46,627 nt of DNA from Pseudomonas citri (lineage in GTDB: Bacteria > Pseudomonadota > Gammaproteobacteria > Pseudomonadales > Pseudomonadaceae), in assembly GCF_025336485.1 (NCBI RefSeq), contig NZ_JAODAB010000035.1, forward strand, positions 1 through 46,627, read 5' to 3'. A program made the position numbers and the translations under genes. Shown here one piece after another: positions 17,149 to 25,768 of the stretch; position 1 is the first letter of the stretch, and each line of letters opens with the position of its first letter. Under the pieces are notes generated by a model. That model was not told the DNA's origin, did no database searches, and saw only the letters and a program-made list of their open reading frames with translations.

Positions 17149-17505
17149 TCATTGCGAGCGATAAGCCCGGGCGGCGTCCCGCTCCTTCTCTTGCTGCCAG
17201 GCACGTTCGCGCTCGTCCCAATGCCGTTCGCGGTAGGCGTCCCGCTCCTCGCTTTCGCGCATGGCCTGGCACTGGCGGAAACCGTCGCTCCAACCTTCGG
17301 CGTAACGGGGATCCTTGAGGTAACGCGGCACGTCTTTGCGGAACTGGCCGGTGATCACGCCGGCCGCCTGCCGGCCACTGCTGCAACCGTCATCGAAACC
17401 GTCGGCGAATGCTGGCGGATAACCACGGGCGATCAAGTCCTCGTGGGTCGTTTCGCAACCACCCAGCACCATCAATGCAGCCAATACCAGTACCGCGCGC
17501 CTCAT
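17149..17505 (-). CDS. Small putative lipoprotein
   Basis: A 118-residue protein with a lipoprotein signal MRRAVLVLAALMVLGGC, cleaved before Cys17 in the lipobox LGGC. The mature part has two Cys (DDGCSSGRQ and FRQCQAM), a GWSDGFRQC motif and a highly charged C-terminus (ERDAYRERHWDERERAWQQEKERD) likely to be one helix. The ATG at 17505 has AAGG seven bases upstream; eight extra upstream codons in frame are not needed. It has no name I can give. Similar short lipoproteins are common next to DUF4105 genes in pseudomonads, as here, but I infer no function. Confidence 0.85.
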   Translation of the reverse strand: MRRAVLVLAALMVLGGCETTHEDLIARGYPPAFADGFDDGCSSGRQAAGVITGQFRKDVPRYLKDPRYAEGWSDGFRQCQAMRESEERDAYRERHWDERERAWQQEKERDAARAYRSQ

Positions 17506-17603
17506 TTTTTGCCTTTCCGTAGGATCCACCTATAGGACAAGTCTAGAAGTGGATTCGTCAGGAAGGCGTGAAAGCCTCGTAATTTATCCGTTCGCGTCTG
17601 TGT

Positions 17604-19457
17604 TCAGTAGTGATACCACTTCATTTCCAGCATCACTTCGTTCTCTGGCGCGGCCAGGTGGCTGAACGCCCGCTGGGCGCTCAGGCGCAGGCCGAGATTG
17701 CGGGACAATTCCCACTGCTGGTTCAGGCTCAGGCTACGACGTATTTCTCCGTTGACGAAGTAATCGCCCTTGGCTTCCAGGCTCAGGTTGCCCAGCGGGT
17801 TCTTCCACAGCACGCCGCTGTTGAAACCGGCGGCCGGGGCGATGAATTGGGCGAAGTCGTTGTTGTGCTCGACCCGCACGGTGCCCAGGGCAAAGCCCAG
17901 CACATCGTCGCCCAGCGCCCAGGTGCCGCCGGCACCGCCGTTGACGTGGCTGACCAGGGTTTCGTCGTCGTGCTTGCCCGGCACCCGCTCCAGGCCGCCG
18001 GTGACCTGCCAGGACAGCGGTTGCAGCAGTTCGTTGCGTGGGGTGAGGGAGCGAATGGTCGCCAGGTCCAGTCGCTGCAACTGCCAGTCGTTGCCTTCGT
18101 ACTGGCGCAGCTTCAATTGCAGGATTTCAATCTGTGCCCCCAGCGGGAAGCTTTCGGCGTTGTCGTTGAGATCGTGATAGGCCATGCGCAAACCGTACTC
18201 GCCGAACGCCCGGTCGCCCCGGCTGCCAAGACCGGCTTGCCAGGTGCGTGATTCATGGCCGTCTTCGGGCAATCCCGGTGGTGGGATATCGAGCTCCGGT
18301 GCAGGGTTCTGGTTGATCGCCCGCAACAACTCGAAACTGCGTTGGGCGCGCTGTGGATCGCGCTCCTGGCCATTGGCGCGGTAGCGCTCCAGGCGATAGG
18401 CCGCGTCGATGATCAACGCCTGGCGTTCGCGTGCCAGTGCCTTGAAGGCGGGGGCTTGCAGCTGTTGTTGATCGGCACTGACTTGCAGCACCCATTGCTG
18501 TTCGTCGTCCGTGAGGGGCTTGGCACGGCTGAGCAGTTCGCGTTCGCGGGACGGTCGGTATTCGATGCTCTCCACCAACCCGGCTTCTTTCACAGCCTTG
18601 ACGGTGTCGGTGGGGATCGCCGTCAGTGGGAACTGGTCGGTCAGGCGCAGGCTGGGACGGGCCACCTGTAGCAGTTCGAGCAGGCGGTAGGAGCAGTTTT
18701 CGTCGAAGAAGAAGTAGTCGAACTGGATCTGCTTCAGCTCCCAGACGTGTTCAACCATGCGCTCGGTTTCCGCCTGGCTCAGGTTGAGGCGGTATTCCCA
18801 CAGGTCGCGGTTCTCCAGGCTGCGGTATTCGGCGAGCTTCTGCTGGTACGGCACCAGCGCGAACAGACCGGGATAGCCGCCCATCAGGCCTTTCCAGGCA
18901 TAGAGGATGCTGTTGTCGGAGCCTTCGATGTAGGCGCCGAAATTGATCGCGTAGCTGAGCAGCGCGGTCTTGTCGCGTTGTACGTCGGCCTGGTCGATGC
19001 GCAGCAAGGTGTGGCCGAACATCGATGACGGACTGTTCAGGTAGGCGGCGGGGAAAATCATCACCGCGCTGTGGGGCGACACGTCCTTGAACCATTGGGT
19101 GAAATCGCTGCAATTGACCGCCGGCAGATCCGTCAGGTTGAGCTGCGCCTTCAACCAGCGTGTGCGCGCCGGGTACACGCACTGGGCATGTTGCTGGCCG
19201 GCCTCGGCCGGGCCGTACAAGGCGCGCAGCGTGGCCGTCAGTTCTCGGTCGGGATGGGTATTGCCGTCGGGCGCGAGGAAGAATTTCTTGTCGCTGATGT
19301 AGCTGCGCCAGCCACCGAGCTTGGCGGTTTCATAGTGGCCCAGGGAAATCCAGAAGCGATCATTGGCCAGTTGCTGCAAACGTTGAGGGTCGACATAGGA
19401 CGCGGCGGACAGCGGGGCGCACACACAGAGCGCCAGCCAGGCAAGGCGTTTGAGCAT
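17604..19457 (-). CDS. DUF4105 (Lnb-type N-terminal) periplasmic/outer-membrane protein
   Basis: A 617-residue exported protein with signal MLKRLAWLALCVCAPLSAAS. A DUF4105 domain, called the Lnb N-terminal periplasmic domain in databases, spans about residues 110-290. It holds the conserved NCSDFTQW, MIFPAAYLNSPSSMFGHTLLRI and DYFFFDENCSYRLLELLQ, whose Cys and His residues suggest a papain-like fold. The last 220 residues alternate in short amphipathic strands and end in an aromatic MKWYHY, suggesting an outer-membrane beta-barrel. Substrate unknown. The stop is 26 bases downstream of the next gene's probable leader region, and transcription probably begins in the 87-base gap upstream (19458-19544), which also holds the terminator of the preceding gene. 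Confidence 0.85.
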   Translation of the reverse strand: MLKRLAWLALCVCAPLSAASYVDPQRLQQLANDRFWISLGHYETAKLGGWRSYISDKKFFLAPDGNTHPDRELTATLRALYGPAEAGQQHAQCVYPARTRWLKAQLNLTDLPAVNCSDFTQWFKDVSPHSAVMIFPAAYLNSPSSMFGHTLLRIDQADVQRDKTALLSYAINFGAYIEGSDNSILYAWKGLMGGYPGLFALVPYQQKLAEYRSLENRDLWEYRLNLSQAETERMVEHVWELKQIQFDYFFFDENCSYRLLELLQVARPSLRLTDQFPLTAIPTDTVKAVKEAGLVESIEYRPSRERELLSRAKPLTDDEQQWVLQVSADQQQLQAPAFKALARERQALIIDAAYRLERYRANGQERDPQRAQRSFELLRAINQNPAPELDIPPPGLPEDGHESRTWQAGLGSRGDRAFGEYGLRMAYHDLNDNAESFPLGAQIEILQLKLRQYEGNDWQLQRLDLATIRSLTPRNELLQPLSWQVTGGLERVPGKHDDETLVSHVNGGAGGTWALGDDVLGFALGTVRVEHNNDFAQFIAPAAGFNSGVLWKNPLGNLSLEAKGDYFVNGEIRRSLSLNQQWELSRNLGLRLSAQRAFSHLAAPENEVMLEMKWYHY

Positions 19458-19501
19458 AATCGGCTACTTGGAAAATCGAAAATAAAGACCGAAGGGGCCC
19501 C

Positions 19502-19534
19502 AAAAAGAAAACCCGCTCCCCGAGAGGAGCGAGT
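19502..19534 (-). terminator. Intrinsic terminator after the DUF3015 gene
   Basis: On the reverse strand the stem CGCTCC / GGAGCG (19526-19531 with 19514-19519) is followed by GGG and the T-rich tract TTTTCTTTTTG (19502-19511 region). It lies within 14 bases of the DUF3015 stop. Confidence 0.82.
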
Positions 19535-19544
19535 GTTGTCGAGC

Positions 19545-20033
19545 TTAAGCTGGAGTGGCGTACTTGGCCAGGCGTGGGTCGTTCTTCAGTACGGCCAGGG
19601 TGTTGGCATGCACGTCTTCGGCGGTCACGTCCGCCTTGCTGAAGATCTGCTGGAAGTGCTCGTGGGTCACGGCGGAGAAATGCGCACGGTCTTCTGGCGC
19701 CACACCCAGTACCACGGCGTAGGTGGTCAGCGCTTCGCCCTGACCCTTGGCCATGTCTTCGGACAGCTCGTTCATCATGCCATTCATGGCCAGCCAGGAC
19801 TTGCCGCCATAGGTCAGCGCCGCGTTGGTCGAGCAGCCGTTGGTGCCGGAGGTCATGCCGAAGGTGGCGTTGCCGGAGGTGCCGTTGGTGGTGGATGCGA
19901 GGAAGTGAGCCGGGGTGCCACGCTGGCCTTCGAACAGCATGTTGCCCCAGCCGCAGTCCGGACCGCCTGGCGCCTGAGCCATGGCGTTGATGGATACAGC
20001 GGTGAAGAGAGTACCGAGAAGAATCCGTTTCAT
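19545..20033 (-). CDS. DUF3015 family exported protein
   Basis: A 162-residue protein with signal peptide MKRILLGTLFTAVSINAMAQA. The mature region holds the family features: GPDCGWGNMLFEGQRGTPAHFLASTTNGTSGNATFGMTSGTNGCS with its paired Cys, then a helical part (MNELSEDMAKGQGEALTTYAVVLGV..FSAVTHEHFQQIFSKADVTAEDV). DUF3015 proteins are periplasmic or outer-membrane-associated proteins of unknown role in gamma-proteobacteria. It is single-gene, flanked by its own terminator and a 250-base divergent gap shared with the Lon-like gene. The ATG at 20033 gives an intact signal peptide. Confidence 0.9.
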   Translation of the reverse strand: MKRILLGTLFTAVSINAMAQAPGGPDCGWGNMLFEGQRGTPAHFLASTTNGTSGNATFGMTSGTNGCSTNAALTYGGKSWLAMNGMMNELSEDMAKGQGEALTTYAVVLGVAPEDRAHFSAVTHEHFQQIFSKADVTAEDVHANTLAVLKNDPRLAKYATPA

Positions 20034-20283
20034 AGCTATGTTCTCTTTATGTGCATACCAATGGACAGGGTCTGGCCCGTGGCCTGGACGGCCAGATGCC
20101 AGTGGGCCGGTTATTCATCCAGCCGCGCAATTTGGAGTTTAGGCACGATCTGCCGGTTCCGTTGCATTTTGCTAAAACTACCCGGCCAGCCACAGCTATG
20201 CTCTGGCCCGAGGCGCTCCTTGCCAGCCAGGTAGGGGAGCGCCAGAATGCCGTTATCTGCCCCGCCTGATGTAAGGAAGCCCG

Positions 20284-22722
20284 ATGCCTGATCCTGTTGC
20301 TGCCAGCTTGCGTCTAGCGCCTGAAGCGCTGACCCGTCCGTTTTCCGCTGAACAGTTCAGCTTCTCTACCACCAATGATCTGGAGCCCTTCCGCGGTGTG
20401 CTTGGCCAGGAACGTGCGGTCGAAGCATTGCAATTCGGCGTGGCGATGCCACGTCCCGGCTATAACGTGTTTGTCATGGGTGAGCCCGGCACCGGCCGGT
20501 TTTCGTTCGTCAAGCGTTACCTCAAGGCCGAAGGCAAGCGCCTGCAGACCCCGGCGGACTGGGTCTACGTCAACAATTTCGATGAACCCCGCGAACCCCG
20601 CGCTCTGGAACTGCCGTCCGGCACCGCCGGAGCGTTCATCGCCGACATCAATGGCCTGATCGACAACCTGTTGGCAACTTTTCCGGCGGTGTTCGAGCAC
20701 CCGTCCTACCAGCAGAAGAAAAGCGCCATCGACCGCGCCTTCAACCAGCGCTACGACCGTGCCCTCGATGTGATCGAACGTCTGGCGCTGGAGAAGGACG
20801 TCGCGTTGTACCGCGACAGCAGCAACATCGCCTTCACCCCGATGAGCGACGGCAAGGCCCTGGATGAGGCGGAATTCGCCCAGTTGCCGGAAGCCGAGCG
20901 CGAGCGCTTCCATGACGACATCGCGGCCCTGGAGGAGCGCCTGAACGAAGAACTCGCCAGCCTGCCGCAGTGGAAGCGCGAATCCAGCAATCAATTGCGC
21001 CAGCTCAACGAAGAAACCATCACCCTGGCCCTGCAACCCTTGCTGGCGCCGTTGTCGGAAAAATATGCGGAAAACGCGGCGGTCTGCGGTTATTTGCAAG
21101 CGATGCAGGTCAACCTGCTCAGGACCGTGGTCGAGCAGTTGGTGGACGACAGCAAGACCGACGCTGTCGCTCGCAAGCTGCTGGAGGAGCAATACGCCCC
21201 GAGCCTGGTGGTCGGGCATCCCACCAGCGGTGGGGCGCCGGTGGTGTTCGAGCCGCACCCGACCTACGACAACCTGTTCGGTCGTATCGAATACAGCACC
21301 GACCAGGGCGCGCTCTATACCACCTACCGGCAGTTGCGTCCCGGCGCGCTGCACCGGGCCAACGGCGGTTTCCTCATCCTGGAAGCGGAAAAAATGCTCG
21401 GCGAGCCGTTCGTATGGGATGCGCTCAAGCGTGCCCTGCAATCGCGCAAGCTGAAAATGGAATCGCCGCTGGGCGAGCTGGGCCGCCTGGCCACCGTGAC
21501 CCTGACACCGCAGCACATTCCGTTGCAGGTCAAGGTCGTGATCATCGGTGCCCGCCAGCTCTACTACACCCTGCAAGACCTGGATCCGGACTTCCAGGAA
21601 ATGTTCCGCGTGCTGGTGGATTTCGACGAAGACATCCCGATGGGCGACGAAAGCCTGGAACAGTTCGCCCAGTTGCTCAAGACCCGCACCTCGGAGGAGG
21701 GCATGGCGCCGCTGACGGCCGATGCGGTCGCGCGCGTGGCGACTTACAGCGCACGGCTGGCCGAACACCAGGGGCGTTTGTCGGCGCGTATCGGCGACTT
21801 GTTCCAATTGGTCAGCGAGGCGGACTTCATCCGCCAACTGGCCGGTGACGAGATGACCGACGCCGGCCATATCGAGCGTGCTCTCAAGGCCAAGGCGACG
21901 CGCACCGGGCGGGTCTCGGCGCGGATCCTCGACGACATGCTCGCGGGGATCATCCTGATCGATACCGCCGGCGCGGCCGTGGGCAAGTGCAACGGGTTGA
22001 CGGTGCTGGAGGTCGGCGACTCGGCGTTTGGCGTGCCGGCGCGGATTTCCGCCACGGTGTACCCGGGTGGCAGCGGCATCGTCGACATCGAGCGGGAGGT
22101 CAACCTTGGCCAGCCGATCCACTCCAAGGGCGTGATGATCCTCACCGGCTACCTGGGCAGTCGTTATGCCCAGGAATTCCCGCTGGCGATTTCGGCGAGT
22201 ATCGCCCTGGAGCAATCCTACGGTTACGTGGACGGCGACAGCGCATCGCTGGGTGAGGCCTGCACGTTGATTTCGGCCTTGTCGAGGACGCCGTTGAAGC
22301 AGTGCTTTGCCATCACCGGCTCGATCAACCAGTTCGGTGAAGTGCAGGCAGTGGGTGGGGTCAACGAGAAGATCGAAGGTTTCTTCCGCCTCTGCGAAGC
22401 CCGCGGGCTGACAGGCGAGCAGGGGGCGATCATTCCCCAGGCCAACGTCGCCACCCTGATGCTCGATGAAAAAGTGCTGGCCGCCGTACGGGCCGGGCAA
22501 TTCCATGTCTATGCCGTGCGCCAGGCCGACGAAGCACTGAGCCTGTTGGTGGGCGAGCCCGCCGGCGAGCCGGACGAGAACGGTGAGTTCCCCGAAGGCA
22601 GCGTCAATGCCCGCGTGGTGGAGCGGCTGCGAGTGATCGCGGAGATGATCAGCGAAGACGAGATCAAGGAGGCGGAAGCCGAGCAGGCGCAGCAGGCATT
22701 GGTGGAAACCAAGCCGGCTTGA
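20284..22722 (+). CDS. Lon-like ATP-dependent protease (AAA_32/Lon_C)
   Basis: An 812-residue protein with an N-terminal substrate/AAA region and a C-terminal Lon protease domain. The nucleotide loop near residue 67 reads GEPGTGRFS, with Arg where canonical Walker A has Lys. The central coiled segment (about 150-290) is inserted in the ATPase, as in LonB-like families. The protease dyad is Ser653 (DGDSASLGEA) and Lys696 (GGVNEKIEGFF), 43 residues apart as in E. coli Lon. It is a soluble protease distinct from housekeeping Lon. In P. aeruginosa a homologous gene occupies the same neighbourhood. The start is the ATG at 20284, with GTAAGGAAGCCCG just upstream. Confidence 0.9.
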   Translation: MPDPVAASLRLAPEALTRPFSAEQFSFSTTNDLEPFRGVLGQERAVEALQFGVAMPRPGYNVFVMGEPGTGRFSFVKRYLKAEGKRLQTPADWVYVNNFDEPREPRALELPSGTAGAFIADINGLIDNLLATFPAVFEHPSYQQKKSAIDRAFNQRYDRALDVIERLALEKDVALYRDSSNIAFTPMSDGKALDEAEFAQLPEAERERFHDDIAALEERLNEELASLPQWKRESSNQLRQLNEETITLALQPLLAPLSEKYAENAAVCGYLQAMQVNLLRTVVEQLVDDSKTDAVARKLLEEQYAPSLVVGHPTSGGAPVVFEPHPTYDNLFGRIEYSTDQGALYTTYRQLRPGALHRANGGFLILEAEKMLGEPFVWDALKRALQSRKLKMESPLGELGRLATVTLTPQHIPLQVKVVIIGARQLYYTLQDLDPDFQEMFRVLVDFDEDIPMGDESLEQFAQLLKTRTSEEGMAPLTADAVARVATYSARLAEHQGRLSARIGDLFQLVSEADFIRQLAGDEMTDAGHIERALKAKATRTGRVSARILDDMLAGIILIDTAGAAVGKCNGLTVLEVGDSAFGVPARISATVYPGGSGIVDIEREVNLGQPIHSKGVMILTGYLGSRYAQEFPLAISASIALEQSYGYVDGDSASLGEACTLISALSRTPLKQCFAITGSINQFGEVQAVGGVNEKIEGFFRLCEARGLTGEQGAIIPQANVATLMLDEKVLAAVRAGQFHVYAVRQADEALSLLVGEPAGEPDENGEFPEGSVNARVVERLRVIAEMISEDEIKEAEAEQAQQALVETKPA

Positions 22723-22759
22723 TGCTTTCCTGATTCCGGCGGAGTTCAGTGCGAACGAA

Positions 22760-22788
22760 CCTGTGGGAGCAAACTTTGCTCCCACAGG
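22760..22788. repeat. REP-type palindrome
   Basis: Arms CCTGTGGGAGCAAA and TTTGCTCCCACAGG are perfect complements with a one-base centre. It lies 37 bases past the Lon-like protease stop and could stabilise or end that transcript. Confidence 0.78.
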
Positions 22789-22997
22789 CACCCGAAGTAT
22801 CTTGGATTGGTTGCAAGGGATGCCACCGTTTTGGCGTCAATATTCACACTATGACCATTCGGCGTATTCTGGTCTCGAAAACCCTTGCGCCAAGAACTTT
22901 TCTTCTATCCTGAGTTCAAGGATAACGAGAGCCATCATCGGATCGAAACAGCCTCATTTCCGGGGCTGAATACCGGATCTACCCGAGGGGCGCCGCC

Positions 22998-23339
22998 ATG
23001 TCGCGCAACCTTTGCCTCACTCGCCAATGCCTGGGCCTTGTCACCCGTATCGAATGCGCTATCCGCCCCCTGGCGGGAGATACCGGAATGTGGACCTTGC
23101 TCTTCGCCGCCGGAATGGCCGGCGAACAACCCTCCGCCATCAAGGCCCAAGGACCGTTTGCCGGCCCCAATGCCGCCGAGTCCATTCTCGACACCATCGT
23201 TCAGAGCCTGACCTTGCACGGTTATGAGCTGGCCAATGATCCGCAGATCTGGTGCCTGCACATGCAGGCGCAATTGCGCGAGATCAATGGCGGTCGCTGT
23301 CGCAACGTCGGCGGTTTCGAGTTTCGCCCGCTGCATTGA
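22998..23339 (+). CDS. Conserved hypothetical protein
   Basis: A 113-residue protein with no family I can name. It is Cys-containing at the start (RNLCLTRQCLGLVTRIEC) and near the end (WCLHMQ, RCRNVG) and has no signal or membrane helix. Position between the Lon-like gene and yqhA matches a hypothetical gene in the P. aeruginosa order, which supports it as a real gene. GAGGGG lies upstream of the ATG at 22998. The reading frame has a GC-rich third position like its neighbours. Function unknown. Confidence 0.75.
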   Translation: MSRNLCLTRQCLGLVTRIECAIRPLAGDTGMWTLLFAAGMAGEQPSAIKAQGPFAGPNAAESILDTIVQSLTLHGYELANDPQIWCLHMQAQLREINGGRCRNVGGFEFRPLH

Positions 23340-23473
23340 AGGCCATCACGGCCCCGGGCGACTCACTGTAAGATCTTGACACAAGGGCAGGGGCCAAGGA
23401 TCGGCCCGGCGTTTGTGGGGCAAGTCGTGGCTGATATACTCGCCGCGATTTTTCAGCCCTGGTATGAGATTCA

Positions 23474-23962
23474 ATGGAACGCTTTATCGAAAATGCAATG
23501 TACGCCTCTCGTTGGCTGCTGGCGCCGATCTACTTCGGGCTGTCGTTGGGCTTGCTGGCCCTGGCGCTGAAGTTCTTCCAGGAAGTCTTCCACGTCATCC
23601 CGAACGTGTTCTCCATGGCCGAGTCCGACCTGATCCTGGTGTTGCTCTCGCTGATCGACATGGCGCTGGTGGGCGGCCTGCTGGTGATGGTGATGATTTC
23701 CGGCTACGAGAACTTCGTCTCGCAACTGGACATCGGCGAGGAGAAGGAAAAGCTCAACTGGCTGGGGACCATGGACTCTTCCTCACTGAAGATGAAAGTC
23801 GCCGCCTCGATCGTGGCCATTTCCTCCATCCACCTGCTGCGCATTTTCATGGATGCCAAGAATGTCGATCCCGAGCACCTGATGTGGTACGTGATCATTC
23901 ACATGACCTTTGTAGTCTCGGCGTTCGCCATGGGCTACCTGGACAAACTGACCAAGCACTGA
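23474..23962 (+). CDS. yqhA: YqhA family (UPF0114) membrane protein
   Basis: A 162-residue inner-membrane protein of the UPF0114/YqhA family. Four hydrophobic helices are visible: WLLAPIYFGLSLGLLALAL, LILVLLSLIDMALVGGLLVMVMI, VAASIVAISSIHLLRIFM and VIIHMTFVVSAFAMGYL. The family signature FIENAMYASRWLLAPIYFGLS and SGYENFVSQLD are present, and the length is normal. Its function is unknown. It lies alone between the hypothetical gene and fklB. The ATG at 23474 begins the conserved MERFIENAMY. Confidence 0.93.
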   Translation: MERFIENAMYASRWLLAPIYFGLSLGLLALALKFFQEVFHVIPNVFSMAESDLILVLLSLIDMALVGGLLVMVMISGYENFVSQLDIGEEKEKLNWLGTMDSSSLKMKVAASIVAISSIHLLRIFMDAKNVDPEHLMWYVIIHMTFVVSAFAMGYLDKLTKH

Positions 23963-24163
23963 AGCCTGTACAGCGTGTCGGCGCGGCGCCCGTCTGTTGC
24001 AAGGCAGACGGGCGTCGTCGTTTTTGGCGTGGGGGGATGTCGATGCTCGTCATCGACCATGGCATCTGTGCTAGTCTGCTGGCCCTTTTTGGTTCCGGGC
24101 GCTCCGGAAGGCGCTGTGTCATGCACGGCCCTTTTCGAGCCGTCCGCACAGCGGAGCAACAGC

Positions 24164-24781
24164 ATGTCCGAAGTTAACCTGTCCACCGACGAAACCCGCG
24201 TCAGCTACGGCATTGGCCGTCAGTTGGGCGACCAGCTGCGCGACAACCCGCCACCGGGCGTGAGCCTGAACGCGATCCTGGCCGGCCTGACCGACGCATT
24301 CGCCGGCAAGCCGAGCCGCGTGGGTCAGGACGAGATGTCCGCCAGCTTCAAGGTCATTCGCGAAATCATGCAAGCCGAGGCGGCTGCCAAGGCTGAAGCC
24401 GCTGCTGGCGAAGGTCGTGCGTTCCTGGCCGAAAACGCCAAGCGTGAAGGCATCACCACCCTGGCATCGGGCCTGCAATTCGAAGTGCTGACCCAGGGCG
24501 AAGGCGCCAAGCCGACCCGTGAGGACCAGGTGCGCACCCACTACCACGGCACCTTGATCGACGGCACCGTGTTCGACAGCTCCTACGACCGTGGCCAACC
24601 GGCTGAATTCCCGGTGGGCGGCGTGATCCCAGGCTGGACCGAAGCCCTGCAACTGATGAATGCCGGCAGCAAATGGCGCCTGTATGTGCCGAGCGAACTG
24701 GCCTACGGCGCTCAAGGCGTTGGCAGCATTCCGCCGCACAGCGTGCTGGTGTTCGACGTCGAGCTGTTGGACGTTCTGTAA
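24164..24781 (+). CDS. fklB: FKBP-type peptidyl-prolyl isomerase FklB
   Basis: A 205-residue prolyl isomerase. An N-terminal dimerisation domain (VSYGIGRQLGDQLRDN, residues 1-85) and an alanine-rich helix (QAEAAAKAEAAAGE) lead to an FKBP domain (about 110-205) with VRTHYHGTLIDGTVFDSSYDRG, GWTEALQLMNAGSKWRLYVPSELAYG and PPHSVLVFDVELL, all the active-site positions being intact. It aids protein folding in cytoplasm or periplasm; no signal peptide is evident here. GGAG is seven bases before the ATG at 24164; the open frame from 23975 has no support. Confidence 0.95.
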   Translation: MSEVNLSTDETRVSYGIGRQLGDQLRDNPPPGVSLNAILAGLTDAFAGKPSRVGQDEMSASFKVIREIMQAEAAAKAEAAAGEGRAFLAENAKREGITTLASGLQFEVLTQGEGAKPTREDQVRTHYHGTLIDGTVFDSSYDRGQPAEFPVGGVIPGWTEALQLMNAGSKWRLYVPSELAYGAQGVGSIPPHSVLVFDVELLDVL

Positions 24782-24806
24782 GGCATCAACGTTTCAAACA
24801 GGCTTT

Positions 24807-24834
24807 TGTGGGAGCGAGCAGGCTCGTTCCCACA
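24807..24834. repeat. REP-type palindrome after fklB
   Basis: Arms TGTGGGAGCGAG and CTCGTTCCCACA, one mismatch, four-base loop, 26 bases past the fklB stop and 15 bases before the 3' end of the convergent gene. It is the GTGGGAGCGAG variant of the local REP. Confidence 0.7.
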
Positions 24835-24848
24835 GGGTTTGTCTAGGT

Positions 24849-25106
24849 TCATCCATGGAACCTGTCAGTGAATTCGCCACTGGGGCGCAATGCCCGGGCG
24901 TAACAGAACAGGAACAGATTGCGCACCAGCTCCTTGAGCACCAAGGGCTCGCTGGAGTTCAGGCTGTTGAAGTCCAGGTCTCCCTGGTCCTGTAACTCGT
25001 TCAAGGCTTGCTCCTCAAGCACTGCACAGACTTCCCCGGTTTCCCGATGCAGGATCCTGAGGTAGGGATGTGGGCGGTCCAGCCAGGCATCGATCAAATA
25101 AGTCAT
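24849..25106 (-). CDS. Conserved hypothetical protein
   Basis: An 85-residue acidic protein (MTYLIDAWLDRPHPYLRILHRETGEVCAVL..LVLKELVRNLFLFCYARALRPSGEFTD). I recognise no family, though its place between fklB and ispB matches a hypothetical gene in P. aeruginosa. The start at 25106 is favoured because AAGGAG sits nine bases upstream; another ATG three codons earlier would sit on the ribosome-binding site. Function unknown. Confidence 0.72.
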   Translation of the reverse strand: MTYLIDAWLDRPHPYLRILHRETGEVCAVLEEQALNELQDQGDLDFNSLNSSEPLVLKELVRNLFLFCYARALRPSGEFTDRFHG

Positions 25107-25263
25107 GGTTCTCATCTCCTTGATGGGTTCAATGAGAATAATTCCTATTCGCTAAATAGCAAGTCTCTATTGGTGTTCCGATTGTTTTTCTGACGACGGG
25201 AGATGGCTGCTCAGGTGGCGGGCGTTGGGTTCGTGGGGGAGAGAGGGCGCAGGGAGAGGGGCA

Positions 25264-25290
25264 CCACCCCGCACATGGGGTGCGGGGTGG
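25264..25290. repeat. GC-rich hairpin
   Basis: Perfect 11-base arms CCACCCCGCAC / GTGCGGGGTGG with a five-base loop, just past the stop of the reverse-strand yjdM gene. There is no T-run on either side, so it is at most a stabilising 3' hairpin. Confidence 0.6.
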
Positions 25291-25302
25291 AATGCAGTGA
25301 GA

Positions 25303-25644
25303 TCAGACTTTTCTGACGAACTCGGATTTGAGTTTCATCGGGCCGATACCGTCGATCTTGCAATCGATGTCATGGTCGCCATCGCACAAGCGGATGTTCT
25401 TGACCTTGGTGCCGACCTTGACCACCAGCGACGTGCCCTTGACCTTGAGGTCCTTGATCACAGTGATGGTGTCACCGTCCTGCAGGACGTTGCCCACGGA
25501 ATCTTTTTTTACGGTGTCGTCGGACGCCACTTCAGCTTCGCCGCTGGCGGACCATTCGTGGGCACACTCCGGGCAGACCAGCTGGGTGCCGTCTTCGTAA
25601 GTGTATTCGGAATTGCATTTCGGGCAGGGAGGCAGCGTGCTCAC
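25303..25644 (-). CDS. yjdM: YjdM/PhnA-like zinc-ribbon protein
   Basis: A 113-residue cytoplasmic protein. The N-terminal zinc ribbon has CPKCNSEYTYEDGTQLVCPECAHEW (CxxC at both ends), followed by a small SH3-like beta domain (VLQDGDTITVIKDLKVKGTSLVVKVGTKVKNIRL..DCKIDGIGPMKLKSEFVRKV). This is the classic layout of the YjdM family, misnamed PhnA (alkylphosphonate uptake) in many records; true phosphonoacetate hydrolase is unrelated. The exact role is unknown. The family length is about 110 residues, so the gene is intact. It is transcribed alone on the reverse strand. Confidence 0.95.
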   Translation of the reverse strand: MSTLPPCPKCNSEYTYEDGTQLVCPECAHEWSASGEAEVASDDTVKKDSVGNVLQDGDTITVIKDLKVKGTSLVVKVGTKVKNIRLCDGDHDIDCKIDGIGPMKLKSEFVRKV

Positions 25645-25725
25645 TAAGGTTCCTTGGGTATCAGGAGGACAAAAGGGCGCACATTATATAAGGTTTTGTG
25701 GCTGAAGTGGGGGGGGGCGCAGTCT

Positions 25726-25755
25726 TGTGGCAAGGAAGCGAGCTTCCTTGCCACA
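25726..25755. repeat. REP-type palindrome
   Basis: Perfect 13-base arms TGTGGCAAGGAAG / CTTCCTTGCCACA with a four-base loop CGAG. It lies 13 bases beyond the ispB stop (reverse strand) and may end or protect that transcript. Confidence 0.75.
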
Positions 25756-25768
25756 TAAAGCCTATGTA

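Noticed and set aside
20314..22791. 825-codon antisense ORF over the Lon-like gene
   Set aside because: Same GC artefact; the true gene on the plus strand has the Ser/Lys dyad and correct start.
25264..25290. Rho-independent terminator of yjdM
   Set aside because: A strong hairpin but with no T-run on either strand.
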